Source: Enterobacter sp. RHBSTW-00994 (lineage in GTDB: Bacteria; Pseudomonadota; Gammaproteobacteria; Enterobacterales; Enterobacteriaceae). Taken from it: a stretch of DNA of 64,000 bases. The stretch spans positions 2,684,588 through 2,748,587 of the forward strand of contig NZ_CP056199.1 of the NCBI RefSeq assembly GCF_013782625.1. The letters run 5' to 3'. A program made the translations under genes and the position numbers. Numbering within the stretch: position 1 is the first letter of the stretch; each line of letters opens with the position of its first letter. The notes beneath the pieces are model-generated. The model made no database searches. It saw only the letters and a list, made by a program, of their open reading frames with translations, and had not been told where the DNA came from. Below, piece by piece: positions 55,445-64,000 of this stretch.

Positions 55445-57037
55445 ATGCAAACTGCGCAAACGATCATTAAACAATATCGACGAAAGCGCGTTATCGTCTG
55501 TGTGATGGTTGCGCTTCTTACGCTCATCCTGACGTTGGGCATTCGCTTTATTTCACAGCGTAATGTTAATCAGGAGCGGATTCTCGACTTTACCCGTCAT
55601 ACCGTCACCTCACTTGATAATATTCTGATTTCATTAGAGAACCGCCGAGAAGTACTGCAATCCCTTGTAGGGGAGCCCTGCTTACAAGCCCATCTGGTAT
55701 TACGCAAGCAGGCGGCTATTCTGCAAACCGTCCGTTCGATAGCATTGATTAAAGACGGCATCTTGTATTGTTCGAGTATTTTCGGAAACCGAAATATTCC
55801 TGTCCGTCAGTTTCAGCCGACATTACCTGCCAGTGAACCGAAACTCATTTTATCCACCGATCAATGGCTACTGAAAGGCAGCCCTATTCTCATCCAGTGG
55901 TATCCCGTATCCACTGGCGGTGAAGATGGCGTGATAGAAATCGTTAATATCGATCTTATTACTGAAATGATGCTGGAGCCTCTTCGTCCGCTGATTACCG
56001 ACGTTATTCTCACTGTCGGTGAGAACTCACTGCGCCATGATCTGCGGGTCACCGCGACACAGCCTTTTGACGATGCTCTATTGCACACAACGTCCACGCG
56101 ATTTCCCTTCAGCATCACGGTGAGTGGTCCGGGGGCGGAGGCGTTGGCGCTGCGAAACCTTCCTACTCAATTGCCCCTGGCGCTGATGCTAAGTTTGTTA
56201 CTGGGATATATTGCGTGGCTGGCGACAGCGAGCCGAATGAGCTTTACATGGGAAATTAACATGGGGCTGGCCGCACGTGAATTTGAGCTTTTTTGTCAGC
56301 CACTGGTGAACGCCCGGACGCAGAACTGCGTTGGGGTTGAAATTTTACTGCGCTGGAATAATCCACGTCAGGGCTGGATCTCACCCGAGGTTTTTATCCC
56401 GCTAGCGGAAGAACATAACCTGATTATCCCGCTGACACGTTACGTGATTGCCGAAACAGTGCGCCAGATAGGCTATTTCCCTACAACCTCCGGTTTTCAA
56501 ATCGGTATTAATGTTGCCGCCAGCCATTTTCGCCGCGCGACGTTGCTACAGGATCTCAATCGCGCCTGGTTCAGCGCTCACCCGGTGCAACAACTGGTGA
56601 TCGAACTCACGGAACGTGATGCTCTGATGGATGTGGATTATCGCATTGTACGTGAGCTTCACCGAAAAAATGTGAAGTTAGCAATTGATGATTTTGGAAC
56701 AGGAAATAGCTCACTTTCCTGGCTCGAAAAACTCCACCCGGATGTGCTGAAAATCGACCAATCCTTTACCACTGCGATAGGGACGGACGCCGTGAACTCA
56801 ACGGTCACGGATATCATCATTGCACTGGGGCAGCGGCTGAATATTGAATTAGTGGCAGAAGGGGTTGAAACCGAAGAGCAGGCTCGTTATTTACGCCGCC
56901 ACGGTGTTCACATCTTACAGGGTTTTTTCTATGCGCGGCCCATGCCGCTGAGAGAATTTCCAAAATGGCTGGCGGAGAGTTCACCTCCGCCAGCGCATCA
57001 CAACGGGCACATTATGCCTTTCATGCCTCTACCCTAG
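55445..57037 (+). CDS. pdeD: c-di-GMP phosphodiesterase PdeD (CSS-EAL protein)
   Basis: A 530-residue membrane protein (formerly YoaD). Two helices near 16-36 and 235-260 flank a periplasmic CSS domain (CSSIFG, with a partner Cys in GEPCLQ) that can form a redox-sensitive disulfide. The C-terminal EAL domain hydrolyses c-di-GMP; EILLRW, ELTERDALM, IDDFGTGNSS and EGVET contain the metal and catalytic residues. The start at 55445 (MQTAQTIIKQYRR) fits E. coli. The open frame from 55280 runs through the sdaA terminator and is not used. Confidence 0.95.
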   Translation: MQTAQTIIKQYRRKRVIVCVMVALLTLILTLGIRFISQRNVNQERILDFTRHTVTSLDNILISLENRREVLQSLVGEPCLQAHLVLRKQAAILQTVRSIALIKDGILYCSSIFGNRNIPVRQFQPTLPASEPKLILSTDQWLLKGSPILIQWYPVSTGGEDGVIEIVNIDLITEMMLEPLRPLITDVILTVGENSLRHDLRVTATQPFDDALLHTTSTRFPFSITVSGPGAEALALRNLPTQLPLALMLSLLLGYIAWLATASRMSFTWEINMGLAAREFELFCQPLVNARTQNCVGVEILLRWNNPRQGWISPEVFIPLAEEHNLIIPLTRYVIAETVRQIGYFPTTSGFQIGINVAASHFRRATLLQDLNRAWFSAHPVQQLVIELTERDALMDVDYRIVRELHRKNVKLAIDDFGTGNSSLSWLEKLHPDVLKIDQSFTTAIGTDAVNSTVTDIIIALGQRLNIELVAEGVETEEQARYLRRHGVHILQGFFYARPMPLREFPKWLAESSPPPAHHNGHIMPFMPLP

Positions 57038-57043
57038 ATAAGG

Positions 57044-58603
57044 CTATTCTTCCTCATCGTGGGCAGATTGTTCTTTAACAATACGTACCATATCAACGCG
57101 ATAATCATTCGCCTGGACGATGGTGATATGCAGGGATGGCAGTTCAATCACATCACCTGGTCGCGGGATCTGACCGTTCACAGCAATCACCAGGCCAGCA
57201 ACCGTCGCAATATCATCTTCATCGTTAACCACATTTTCCAGGCCTAATGTATGGGAAAGTGCGTGCAAGTCCGTTGTACCTTTGACCAACCAACCATCAC
57301 CGTCTCTAACAATTTCAGGTGTTTCATCGGCATCAGGAAACTCACCAGCGATAGCTTCGAGTACATCCAGAGGAGTAACCAGCCCCTGCACGACACCAAA
57401 TTCGTTGGTGACAATCACAAAGCTACCACGCGCACGACGCAATACGCCGAGCAAGTTGATGGGATCAAGTGTTTCAGGCACGACAATAGCAGGTGAGGCC
57501 GCTGCAATAGCCTCAACGTTAACGCCCTCTTCCAACGCAACCAACATTTCTTTGGCACGCACCACACCGATAATTTCATCCAGCTCGCCACGGCATACCG
57601 GGAACAGGCTATGCGGCGAGGACAGGAGCTGCTGACGGATTTCAGCCACACTCAGGTTAGCGTCTACCCAACTGATCTCACCGCGTGGCGTCATAATCCC
57701 GCGCAGTGAACGAGAAGCCAGGGAAAGTACCCCGTTGATCATATAGCGTTCTTCTTCAACGAACGCCCCTTCCGGCACAGGAACAGGCGTGCGACTCTCT
57801 GTATCAGACTGCACATTCACCTGACGACGACCACCCATCAAACGCAGAATAGCGTCAGCCGTACGGGCACGAAGCGGCTGACTGGACTGTTGCTTGATAA
57901 AGTTACGACGAGCAATCTGGTTAAACAGTTCAATCAGGATCGAGAAACCAATCGCAGCATACAGATAACCTTTCGGAATATGGAAGCCGAAACCTTCAGC
58001 AACCAGGCTCAGGCCAATCATCAGCAGGAAGCTAAGACACAGCACCACAACCGTAGGATGTTGGTTCACAAAACGCGTCAGTGGTTTAGACGCCAGCAGC
58101 ATCACCGCCATCGCAATCACTACGGCCGCCATCATTACCGGAAGGTGGTTCACCATACCTACCGCGGTGATCACGGCATCCAGAGAAAAGACCGCATCAA
58201 GCACCACAATCTGTAGTACGACCACCCAGAAGCTGGCATAGCCTTTGCCGTGACCATCATCGTGCTGACGGTTTTCCAGCCGTTCATGCAGCTCTGTCGT
58301 CGCCTTGAAGAGCAAGAATAGCCCCCCTAATAGCATGATCAAATCACGCCCTGAGAAGGTGAAATCCATGACGGAAAAAAGTGGCTTCGTCAGTGTAACC
58401 ATCCACGAGATAACGGACAGCAGTGCCAGACGCATAATCAGCGCCAGCGACAGGCCAATCAAACGCGCTTTGTCGCGCTGTTTTGGAGGCAATTTGTCCG
58501 CAAGGATGGCAATAAACACCAGGTTATCTATGCCGAGAACGATCTCAAGCACAACAAGCGTAAGCAAACCTACCCAGATTGACGGGTCCATTAAGAATTC
58601 CAT
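57044..58603 (-). CDS. yoaE: TerC-family membrane protein with CBS and CorC domains, YoaE
   Basis: A 519-residue protein. The first about 240 residues are a seven-helix TerC domain ([21 protein letters not shown], with metal-type Asp). Two CBS domains and a CorC/HlyC domain follow ([15 protein letters not shown], then [16 protein letters not shown]). E. coli TerC proteins are linked to manganese export, and YoaE may support metal loading of exported proteins. The ATG at 58603 has AGGAG upstream and lies inside a small overlapping ORF. Confidence 0.95.
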   Translation of the reverse strand: MEFLMDPSIWVGLLTLVVLEIVLGIDNLVFIAILADKLPPKQRDKARLIGLSLALIMRLALLSVISWMVTLTKPLFSVMDFTFSGRDLIMLLGGLFLLFKATTELHERLENRQHDDGHGKGYASFWVVVLQIVVLDAVFSLDAVITAVGMVNHLPVMMAAVVIAMAVMLLASKPLTRFVNQHPTVVVLCLSFLLMIGLSLVAEGFGFHIPKGYLYAAIGFSILIELFNQIARRNFIKQQSSQPLRARTADAILRLMGGRRQVNVQSDTESRTPVPVPEGAFVEEERYMINGVLSLASRSLRGIMTPRGEISWVDANLSVAEIRQQLLSSPHSLFPVCRGELDEIIGVVRAKEMLVALEEGVNVEAIAAASPAIVVPETLDPINLLGVLRRARGSFVIVTNEFGVVQGLVTPLDVLEAIAGEFPDADETPEIVRDGDGWLVKGTTDLHALSHTLGLENVVNDEDDIATVAGLVIAVNGQIPRPGDVIELPSLHITIVQANDYRVDMVRIVKEQSAHDEEE

Positions 58604-58749
58604 GACAGACTCCTGCTAAAGGAATGACAGAACGGTGCCCTGAAAGTGACGGGCAAATCAAAGGTAGAAAGAACAGGTGCGTGGCGAGAATCGCCAATGA
58701 ACAAGGCGCGAAATGGCCTGGTAGATGACTGACGTCGGTGACGGTCCAT
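58591..58749 (-). CDS. Overlapping small ORF in the yoaE leader (YoaL-like candidate)
   Basis: A 52-codon frame starts with ATG at 58749 ([13 protein letters not shown]) and stops 13 bases inside yoaE, in another frame. Position and overlap resemble the small leader gene reported upstream of E. coli yoaE, from memory. The start has no clear Shine-Dalgarno but lies just after a GGGCAGTAGCCC hairpin. Translation of this frame would deliver ribosomes to the yoaE start, so its role may be coupling rather than the peptide itself. Confidence 0.4.
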   Translation of the reverse strand: MDRHRRQSSTRPFRALFIGDSRHAPVLSTFDLPVTFRAPFCHSFSRSLSWNS

Positions 58750-59066
58750 ACGGTGGGCTACTGCCCTCTACTCCTGAATCATTAAACGGAGGCTAAACAT
58801 ATCAGAGACAATGACTTTTTGGCAAAGATTTACTTTCCTTTGCAAACATCTGTAACACAACCGCTTTTCATTACAGGACTTTCTGCAATGCGAAGCTAAA
58901 TTACGGATCTTCATCACATAAATTATTTTTTCACTATCTAAAATAATTCGCGGAAGTCTTCGTTAATTTAACTCTAACCCTTATCTGAATCGATTCGGTT
59001 CGCCGACGACGATTCTTAATACACCTGCCTTGCAGGCGTATCAATGATAATAAAAGGAGGTAGCAA
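58750..59066. other. Shared promoter region of yoaE leader and manXYZ
   Basis: A 317-base non-coding stretch. On the minus strand it starts the structured yoaE leader (GGGCAGTAGCCC). On the plus strand it holds the manX promoter region with an AATTATTTT inverted repeat. TCACA near 58914 may be half of a CRP site. No RNA gene could be identified. Confidence 0.5.
58921..58948. promoter_or_regulatory. Candidate Mlc operator upstream of manX
   Basis: AATTATTTT and AAAATAATT, a perfect 9-bp inverted repeat separated by 10 bases including TTCAC. E. coli manXYZ is repressed by Mlc at AT-rich palindromes of this type. Confidence 0.5.
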
Positions 59067-60029
59067 GTGACCATTGCTATTGTGATAGGCACACATGGTT
59101 GGGCTGCAGAGCAGTTGCTCAAAACAGCAGAAATGCTGCTGGGCGAGCAGGAAAACGTCGGCTGGATCGATTTCGTTCCCGGTGAAAATGCCGAAACGCT
59201 GATTGAAAAATACACTGCTCAGCTGGAGAAACTGGACACCAGCAAAGGCGTGCTATTTCTCGTTGATACATGGGGAGGCAGTCCATTCAATGCTGCCAGC
59301 CGCATTGTCGTCGATAAAGAGCATTATGAAGTTGTCGCAGGCGTAAATATTCCCATGCTGGTGGAAACACTGATGGCACGCGATGACAATCCGAGTTTTG
59401 ACGAATTGGTTGCGCTGGCGGTCGAAACGGGTCGTGAAGGCGTGAAAGCGCTCAAAGCACAACCGGTCGCGAAGCCTGCACCTGTTGCTGCTGCAGTTAA
59501 AGCGGCTGCACCCTCGAAACCCATGGGGCCGAACGATTACATGGTTATCGGGCTTGCACGTATCGATGACCGTTTGATTCACGGTCAGGTGGCAACTCGC
59601 TGGACGAAAGAAACGAACGTCAAACGCATCATTGTGGTTAGCGATGAAGTCGCGGCAGACACCGTACGTAAAACGCTTCTCACCCAGGTCGCACCTCCGG
59701 GCGTGACTGCCCACGTTGTGGATGTTGCCAAGATGATCCGCGTCTACAACAACCCGAAATATGCGGGTGAGCGTGTAATGCTCCTCTTCACCAACCCCAC
59801 TGACGTTGAGCGTGTGGTTGAGGGGGGAGTGAAACTCACCTCAGTTAACATCGGCGGTATGGCTTTCCGTCAGGGTAAAACGCAGGTGAATAACGCGATT
59901 TCAGTCGATGAGAAAGATATCGAAGCATTCAACAAGCTAAATGCACGCGGTATTGAGCTGGAAGCCCGTAAGGTTTCCACTGACCAGAAACTGAAAATGA
60001 TGGATTTGATCGGCAAAGTTGGGAAATAA
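59067..60029 (+). CDS. manX: Mannose-family PTS EIIAB component ManX
   Basis: A 320-residue cytoplasmic phosphotransfer protein. The IIA domain carries the phospho-accepting His10 (GTHGW); an Ala/Pro/Lys-rich linker (about 131-155) leads to the IIB domain, whose histidine is in RIDDRLIHGQVATRW. It receives phosphate from HPr and passes it to mannose, glucose or glucosamine bound by ManYZ. The GTG start follows AAGGAGG. Three-gene operon manXYZ. Confidence 0.98.
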   Translation: MTIAIVIGTHGWAAEQLLKTAEMLLGEQENVGWIDFVPGENAETLIEKYTAQLEKLDTSKGVLFLVDTWGGSPFNAASRIVVDKEHYEVVAGVNIPMLVETLMARDDNPSFDELVALAVETGREGVKALKAQPVAKPAPVAAAVKAAAPSKPMGPNDYMVIGLARIDDRLIHGQVATRWTKETNVKRIIVVSDEVAADTVRKTLLTQVAPPGVTAHVVDVAKMIRVYNNPKYAGERVMLLFTNPTDVERVVEGGVKLTSVNIGGMAFRQGKTQVNNAISVDEKDIEAFNKLNARGIELEARKVSTDQKLKMMDLIGKVGK

Positions 60030-60076
60030 CCCCACGCTGATTTTTCACATAAAGCTTATGTTATAGGAGAAGTACA

Positions 60077-60877
60077 ATGGAGATTACCACTCTTCAGATT
60101 GTGCTGGTGTTCATCGTTGCGTGTATTGCGGGTATGGAATCCGTACTTGATGAATTTCAGTTCCACCGCCCTCTGGTGGCCTGTACGTTAATTGGCGCCG
60201 TTTTGGGTGACATGAAAACCGGCATCATCATCGGTGGTACGCTGGAAATGATTGCGTTGGGCTGGATGAACATTGGTGCAGCTGTTGCACCTGATGCAGC
60301 ACTGGCATCCATCATCTCTACCGTTCTGGTCATCGCGGGTCACCAAAATATTGGTGCTGGTATTGCGCTTGCAATCCCGCTGGCAGCTGCGGGTCAGGTT
60401 CTGACCATTATCGTTCGTACTATCACCGTTGCCTTCCAGCACGCGGCTGATAAAGCCGCTGACAGCGGAAACCTGACGGCACTTTCATGGCTCCACGTTT
60501 CGTCTCTGTTCCTGCAGGCGATGCGTATTGCCATTCCAGCGGTCATCGTTGCTATTTCTGTCGGTACTAGCGAAGTGCAGGGCCTGCTGAATGCGATTCC
60601 AGAAGTCGTTACCGGTGGTCTGAATATCGCAGGTGGCATGATCGTTGTAGTCGGTTACGCAATGGTCATCAATATGATGCGCGCGGGCTACCTGATGCCG
60701 TTCTTCTATCTCGGCTTCGTGACTGCGGCGTTCACTAACTTCAACCTCGTTGCTTTGGGTGTGATTGGCGCAGTAATGGCTATTCTGTACATCCAGCTTA
60801 GCCCGAAATATAACCGCGTAGCGGGTGCACCAGCGCAGGCTGCTGGTAACAACGATCTCGATAACGAACTGGACTAG
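60077..60877 (+). CDS. manY: Mannose-family PTS EIIC component ManY
   Basis: A 266-residue membrane subunit that forms the sugar channel. It contains PDAALASIISTVLVIAG and GIALAIPLAAAGQ segments typical of the ManY family. It follows manX by 47 bases that include an ACATAA/TTATGT hairpin, possibly a processing or stability element. ManYZ is also the receptor used by phage lambda DNA entry and several bacteriocins in E. coli. Confidence 0.97.
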   Translation: MEITTLQIVLVFIVACIAGMESVLDEFQFHRPLVACTLIGAVLGDMKTGIIIGGTLEMIALGWMNIGAAVAPDAALASIISTVLVIAGHQNIGAGIALAIPLAAAGQVLTIIVRTITVAFQHAADKAADSGNLTALSWLHVSSLFLQAMRIAIPAVIVAISVGTSEVQGLLNAIPEVVTGGLNIAGGMIVVVGYAMVINMMRAGYLMPFFYLGFVTAAFTNFNLVALGVIGAVMAILYIQLSPKYNRVAGAPAQAAGNNDLDNELD

Positions 60878-60880
60878 CAG

Positions 60881-61741
60881 GTGAGCGAAATGGTTGATAT
60901 GACTAAAACTACCACTGAGAAGAAACTCACTCCGGGTGATATTCGTGGCGTGTTCATTCGTTCTAACCTGTTCCAGGGTTCATGGAACTTCGAACGTATG
61001 CAAGCGCTGGGCTTCTGTTTTTCTATGGTTCCGGCAATTAAACGCCTGTATCCGGAGAACAATGAAGCGCGCCGCCAGGCGATTAAACGCCATCTGGAAT
61101 TCTTTAACACCCATCCTTATGTTGCCGCGCCAGTTCTGGGTGTAACACTGGCAATGGAAGAACAACGCGCAAACGGTGCAGAGATTGACGATGGTGCAAT
61201 CAACGGTATCAAAGTTGGCCTGATGGGACCATTGGCGGGTGTTGGTGACCCCATCTTCTGGGGTACGGTTCGTCCTGTGTTTGCAGCTCTCGGTGCAGGC
61301 ATCGCGATGAGTGGCAGCCTGCTCGGCCCATTGTTGTTCTTTATCCTCTTCAACGCGGTCCGTCTGTTAACCCGCTACTACGGCGTAGCTTACGGTTACA
61401 GCAAAGGTGTCGATATCGTTAAAGATATGGGCGGTGGCTTCCTGCAGAAACTGACCGAAGGGGCGTCAATTCTCGGCCTGTTTGTTATGGGCGCATTGGT
61501 TAACAAGTGGACGCACGTCAACATACCACTGGTGGTTTCCACCATCACTGGTCAGGATGGTCAGACTCGTGTTACTACCGTGCAAACTATCCTCGACCAA
61601 CTGATGCCGGGCCTGGTCCCACTGTTGTTGACCTTCGCCTGTATGTGGCTGCTGCGTAAGAAAGTGAATGCGCTGTGGATCATCGTTGGCTTCTTTGTCA
61701 TCGGCATCGTCGGCTATGCTATCGGCCTGTTAGGTCTGTAA
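60881..61741 (+). CDS. manZ: Mannose-family PTS EIID component ManZ
   Basis: A 286-residue membrane partner of ManY. Hallmarks are [19 protein letters not shown] and the conserved [17 protein letters not shown]. The start is GTG (MSEMVDMTK), three bases after manY. It ends shortly before a very stable terminator. In E. coli manXYZ mRNA is a target of the small RNA SgrS within the manX and manX-manY parts. Confidence 0.97.
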   Translation: MSEMVDMTKTTTEKKLTPGDIRGVFIRSNLFQGSWNFERMQALGFCFSMVPAIKRLYPENNEARRQAIKRHLEFFNTHPYVAAPVLGVTLAMEEQRANGAEIDDGAINGIKVGLMGPLAGVGDPIFWGTVRPVFAALGAGIAMSGSLLGPLLFFILFNAVRLLTRYYGVAYGYSKGVDIVKDMGGGFLQKLTEGASILGLFVMGALVNKWTHVNIPLVVSTITGQDGQTRVTTVQTILDQLMPGLVPLLLTFACMWLLRKKVNALWIIVGFFVIGIVGYAIGLLGL

Positions 61742-61757
61742 GTTATCGTGTAACGCA

Positions 61758-61783
61758 ACCGGGGGCATGCCCCCGGTTTTTTT
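61758..61783 (+). terminator. manXYZ terminator
   Basis: ACCGGGGGC, AT, GCCCCCGGT followed by seven T. A perfect palindromic terminator that ends 14 bases before the yobD start. Confidence 0.95.
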
Positions 61784-61796
61784 ATCTGGAGGTAGA

Positions 61797-62255
61797 ATGA
61801 CTGTCACGGACATCGTGTTGGTTTTGTTTATTGTTGCCCTTCTGGCTTACGCCATCTATGACGAATTCATTATGCCCCGCCGCAATGGCGAGACGCTGCT
61901 TACCATCCCTCTCCTGCGCCGCGGACGCGTCGATGCCTTCATCTTCGCGGGTCTGGTGATGATCCTGATTTACAATAATGTAATGAACCACGGTGCAATA
62001 TTAACCACATGGTTATTATGTGCGCTGGCATTAATGGCCGTTTACCTGTTTTGGATCCGCACACCGAAAATACTCTTTAAAAATCGCGGATTTTTCTTTG
62101 CTAATGTGTGGATAGAATATAACCGTATTAAAGAGATGAATTTATCTGAGGATGGCGTTCTGGTCATGCAATTAGAACAGCGACGTCTGCTAATTCGGGT
62201 TAAAAATATTGATGATCTGGAGAAAATATACAAATTAATGGTTAATATTCAATGA
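61797..62255 (+). CDS. yobD: DUF986 membrane protein YobD
   Basis: A 152-residue inner-membrane protein with three hydrophobic segments and a basic loop ([20 protein letters not shown]). The C-terminal cytoplasmic part reads [20 protein letters not shown]. It matches E. coli YobD, whose function is unknown. GGAGG lies six bases before the ATG, just after the manXYZ terminator. Some read-through from manZ is possible. Confidence 0.95.
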   Translation: MTVTDIVLVLFIVALLAYAIYDEFIMPRRNGETLLTIPLLRRGRVDAFIFAGLVMILIYNNVMNHGAILTTWLLCALALMAVYLFWIRTPKILFKNRGFFFANVWIEYNRIKEMNLSEDGVLVMQLEQRRLLIRVKNIDDLEKIYKLMVNIQ

Positions 62256-62263
62256 GTTAATAT

Positions 62264-62279
62264 TATAGCATTGGCTATA
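62264..62279. promoter_or_regulatory. MntR box 1 upstream of mntP
   Basis: TATAGCATTGGCTATA: 6-bp arms around four bases, very like the MntR consensus (ATAGC-AAAG-GCTAT core). The reverse complement of the second box differs at only one position. With the second box it forms a large inverted repeat. Confidence 0.75.
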
Positions 62280-62306
62280 TATTGCGATAATTTTATGCAA
62301 TATATA

Positions 62307-62322
62307 TATAGCCAAAGCTATA
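62307..62322. promoter_or_regulatory. MntR box 2 upstream of mntP
   Basis: TATAGCCAAAGCTATA, again ATAGC/GCTAT arms with a four-base spacer. Its centre lies 43 bases from box 1, about four helical turns. In E. coli MntR-Mn2+ activates mntP transcription. Confidence 0.75.
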
Positions 62323-62373
62323 TTATGCCATTTAATTCACGTATATTTATTAACGTTTCTTTCACGATTAAAT

Positions 62374-62392
62374 CTAAATGAAAATCGTTATC
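62374..62392. promoter_or_regulatory. Candidate Fur box upstream of mntP
   Basis: CTAAATGAAAATCGTTATC agrees with the 19-base Fur consensus at 14 positions. It lies between the MntR boxes and the likely promoter (TTGTTG 62421-62426, TATGTT 62443-62448). Confidence 0.55.
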
Positions 62393-62454
62393 AATTAGTT
62401 AATGAATTAATACTTTCCTGTTGTTGTTTTATATTCTCAAAATATGTTAAGGTT

Positions 62455-62656
62455 GCGCCCGTCGTTGGGGAGTAGCCGATTTCCTGTTTTCAGGAAATGT
62501 GCGTGTCAACATACTCGTTGAAAAACGTGGCACGTACGGATCGCTTTCTGCACTTTTCTGGGTGCAAAGAGGATCAGGCGAGACCATAGATACATCAACT
62601 GCTGTTTACTGGGGGCAGTGATGTGTCATATGGATATCCCCGGTCTGGACGCACAC
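62455..62656 (+). promoter_or_regulatory. yybP-ykoY Mn2+ riboswitch in the mntP leader
   Basis: The leader contains the conserved aptamer core GTTGGGGAGTAGCCG (62465-62479), the stem GATTTCCTG/CAGGAAAT, and the downstream CCATAGATACATCAAC and GGGGGCAGTGATGTG segments remembered from the E. coli mntP leader. Mn2+ binding exposes the mntP ribosome site. The exact 5' end is inferred from a -10 at 62443-62448. Confidence 0.9.
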
Positions 62657-63223
62657 ATGAATATCTCAGCTACGATCCTTCTTGCCTTTGGCATGTCAAT
62701 GGACGCCTTTGCAGCCTCTATTGGTAAAGGTGCTACGCTCCACAAACCAAAATTCTCTGAAGCACTACGTACAGGTCTTATCTTTGGTGCTATCGAAACG
62801 CTGACGCCTCTGGTTGGCTGGGCAATGGGAATGCTGGCCAGTCAATTTGTTCTGGAATGGAACCACTGGATTGCATTTGTACTGCTGGTATTTCTGGGCG
62901 GGCGAATGGTCATTGAAGGTTTTCGTGGGAACAGCGATGAAGACGAAGAACCTCAGCATCGCCATGGTTTCTGGCTACTGGTAACAACCGCTATCGCGAC
63001 GAGCCTTGATGCTATGGCGGTCGGCGTCGGCCTGGCATTCCTGCAGGTCAATATTATTGCCACCGCCCTGGCTATTGGCTGTGCCACATTGATCATGTCC
63101 ACGCTGGGTATGATGGTCGGTCGATTCATCGGTCCACTGCTTGGCAAACGCGCCGAGATCCTCGGCGGTATTGTCCTGATCGGAATCGGGGCTCAAATTC
63201 TGTGGGCCCACTTCGCCGGTTAA
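62657..63223 (+). CDS. mntP: Manganese exporter MntP
   Basis: A 188-residue, six-helix Mn2+ efflux pump. The paired family motifs [16 protein letters not shown] and [18 protein letters not shown] provide the conserved Asp residues. The start at 62657 (MNISATILL) matches E. coli; the frame is open 13 codons upstream into the riboswitch. The stop overlaps the convergent rlmA stop by two bases. Control by MntR, Fur and a riboswitch is readable upstream. Confidence 0.97.
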   Translation: MNISATILLAFGMSMDAFAASIGKGATLHKPKFSEALRTGLIFGAIETLTPLVGWAMGMLASQFVLEWNHWIAFVLLVFLGGRMVIEGFRGNSDEDEEPQHRHGFWLLVTTAIATSLDAMAVGVGLAFLQVNIIATALAIGCATLIMSTLGMMVGRFIGPLLGKRAEILGGIVLIGIGAQILWAHFAG

Positions 63224-64000
63224 TCTTCTCGCTGCCAGCAGTGGATACTGAAATCTGTCTGGCAGCAAAACTCAGCTTGTTTCGCTAACGTTTCCCACAC
63301 TTCCGGTTTCGCTCTCCAGGCAAATGGTGTCATTTGTAACAAGGCGACGGCTTCCTCTCCCTTCAGCGACATATCATAGGCCACAGACAGTTCTTGTTTC
63401 AGCGCAAAACCGGCCAGTTGTTCAGAATGCGATGCATGCAAGTGCACCTCATTGTAGATCAGCCCTTTCAGTTCCATAAGATGTCGTGGCCCCGGCGTGA
63501 CTGTAATCACCCAGCCTCCGGGTTTGACGACTCGTGCAAGTTCTTCTGCCTTACAGGGAGCATAGATACGGATGACAGCATCCATACTTTCATCATCAAA
63601 TGGCAACCTGTGACTGGATGCCACACAGAATACCACCTGCGAATAACGTTTTGCGGCCGCACGGATAGCCACTTTTGCGACATCAAGACCATAGGTTTCA
63701 GCCCCCTTCTCACGCGCCACATCGGCAAACATCGCAGTGTAGTAACCTTCACCACACCCGATATCAAGGATTGCTGCCGCGCTTTCAGGAAGTATTTCTT
63801 TCAGGATGCCTGCAACGGTTTCCCTGAGGGGATGATAATGTCCGGTATCAAGAAATGCCCGTCGTGCCTGCATCATCTCCGCGCTGTCTCCCGGGTCACG
63901 GGACCGCTTATATTGGACAGGAAGAAGATTCACGTATCCCTCTTTTGCCATATCAAATTGATGCCCCTGCGGACAAATGAAACTTTTCTCAGAGCGCATT
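63220..64000 (-). CDS. rlmA: 23S rRNA (guanine(745)-N1)-methyltransferase RlmA, 5' end cut by the window
   Basis: About 260 residues are present; compared with E. coli RlmA (269) roughly the first dozen residues, including two zinc cysteines, lie outside the window. The other zinc ligands are visible in ICPQGHQFD. The methyltransferase motif I is [12 protein letters not shown], followed by [10 protein letters not shown] and [10 protein letters not shown]. It methylates G745 in 23S rRNA helix 35. The ATG at 63999 is not taken as the real start. Confidence 0.95.
   Translation of the reverse strand, partial: MRSEKSFICPQGHQFDMAKEGYVNLLPVQYKRSRDPGDSAEMMQARRAFLDTGHYHPLRETVAGILKEILPESAAAILDIGCGEGYYTAMFADVAREKGAETYGLDVAKVAIRAAAKRYSQVVFCVASSHRLPFDDESMDAVIRIYAPCKAEELARVVKPGGWVITVTPGPRHLMELKGLIYNEVHLHASHSEQLAGFALKQELSVAYDMSLKGEEAVALLQMTPFAWRAKPEVWETLAKQAEFCCQTDFSIHCWQRED

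Noticed and set aside
58741..58800. Firm call of a yybP-ykoY riboswitch before yoaE
   Set aside because: Only the short GGGCAGTAGCC core resembles it; the second conserved loop could not be placed, so it is kept as a hypothesis.
62264..62322. Large inverted repeat read as a yobD terminator
   Set aside because: Each arm is itself a palindrome of the MntR type and no T-run follows; two operators explain it better.

Overview
The window is a stretch of enterobacterial chromosome. Nearly all genes from about 28.8 kb to the right end are close matches to Escherichia coli genes that I recognise from their protein sequences (ymgE, ycgR, emtA, ldcA, cvrA, dadX, dadA, ycgB, fadR, nhaB, dsbB, ycgN, ycgM, ycgL, minCDE, rnd, fadD, yeaY, tsaB, yoaA, yoaB, yoaH, pabB, nudL, sdaA, pdeD, yoaE, manXYZ, yobD, mntP, rlmA). 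The protein divergence, the base composition (judged by eye as moderately GC-rich) and the non-E. coli accessory genes on the left point to Enterobacter, Lelliottia, Leclercia or a near relative rather than Escherichia. In E. coli K-12 the treA-to-minE block and the rnd-to-rlmA block lie far apart; here they are joined at minE/rnd.

Region by region. 0-7.7 kb: an osmolyte-type ABC importer (two permeases and a binding protein; the ATPase is outside the window) followed by an NtaA/DmoA-type flavin monooxygenase. Facing it are a fatty acid desaturase and a PhnD-like protein without a signal peptide, and divergent from those are a GlxA-type regulator and an extra GAPDH paralogue. 7.7-14.2 kb: a patchwork of small accessory genes (ASCH protein, two hypotheticals, DUF3916, SAM methyltransferase, quinol monooxygenase-like, GNAT, DUF2251, a gene remnant, glutathione peroxidase, two antisense-overlapping small genes). 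It carries scattered copies of a short GTGCCAGAAG motif. 14.4-20.4 kb: a methyltransferase, then a self-contained envelope module: a TetR regulator convergent to a DUF3313 lipoprotein, two single-domain PqiA proteins, a PqiB-like MCE protein and a PqiC-like lipoprotein. 20.6-24.8 kb: two divergent regulator/target pairs (LysR/SDR and AraC/MFS). 24.9-28.8 kb: periplasmic trehalase and a Fur-controlled TonB receptor.

28.8-64 kb is core chromosome: c-di-GMP and flagellar braking (ycgR, pdeD), murein recycling and turnover (emtA, ldcA), D-alanine catabolism (dadAX), fatty acid control (fadR, fadD), ion transport (cvrA, nhaB, mntP), disulfide formation (dsbB), division-site selection (minCDE), RNA and DNA maintenance (rnd, yoaA, tsaB, rlmA), folate and serine metabolism (pabB, sdaA), and mannose/glucose uptake (manXYZ).

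Regulatory sites that can be read directly include a sigma-28 promoter for ycgR, Fur boxes at the TonB receptor and mntP, a FadR box at fadD, two near-identical MntR boxes plus a yybP-ykoY Mn2+ riboswitch at mntP, and a CRP-like site at dadA. A shared 16-nt element lies in front of both tetR and the DUF3313-pqi operon. The most unusual items are that TetR-linked second Pqi/MCE system, the GAPDH paralogue with an altered active-site flank beside a desaturase and a signal-less PhnD-like protein, and an overlapping small ORF in the yoaE leader. No tRNA, rRNA, CRISPR array, transposase or integrase was seen.
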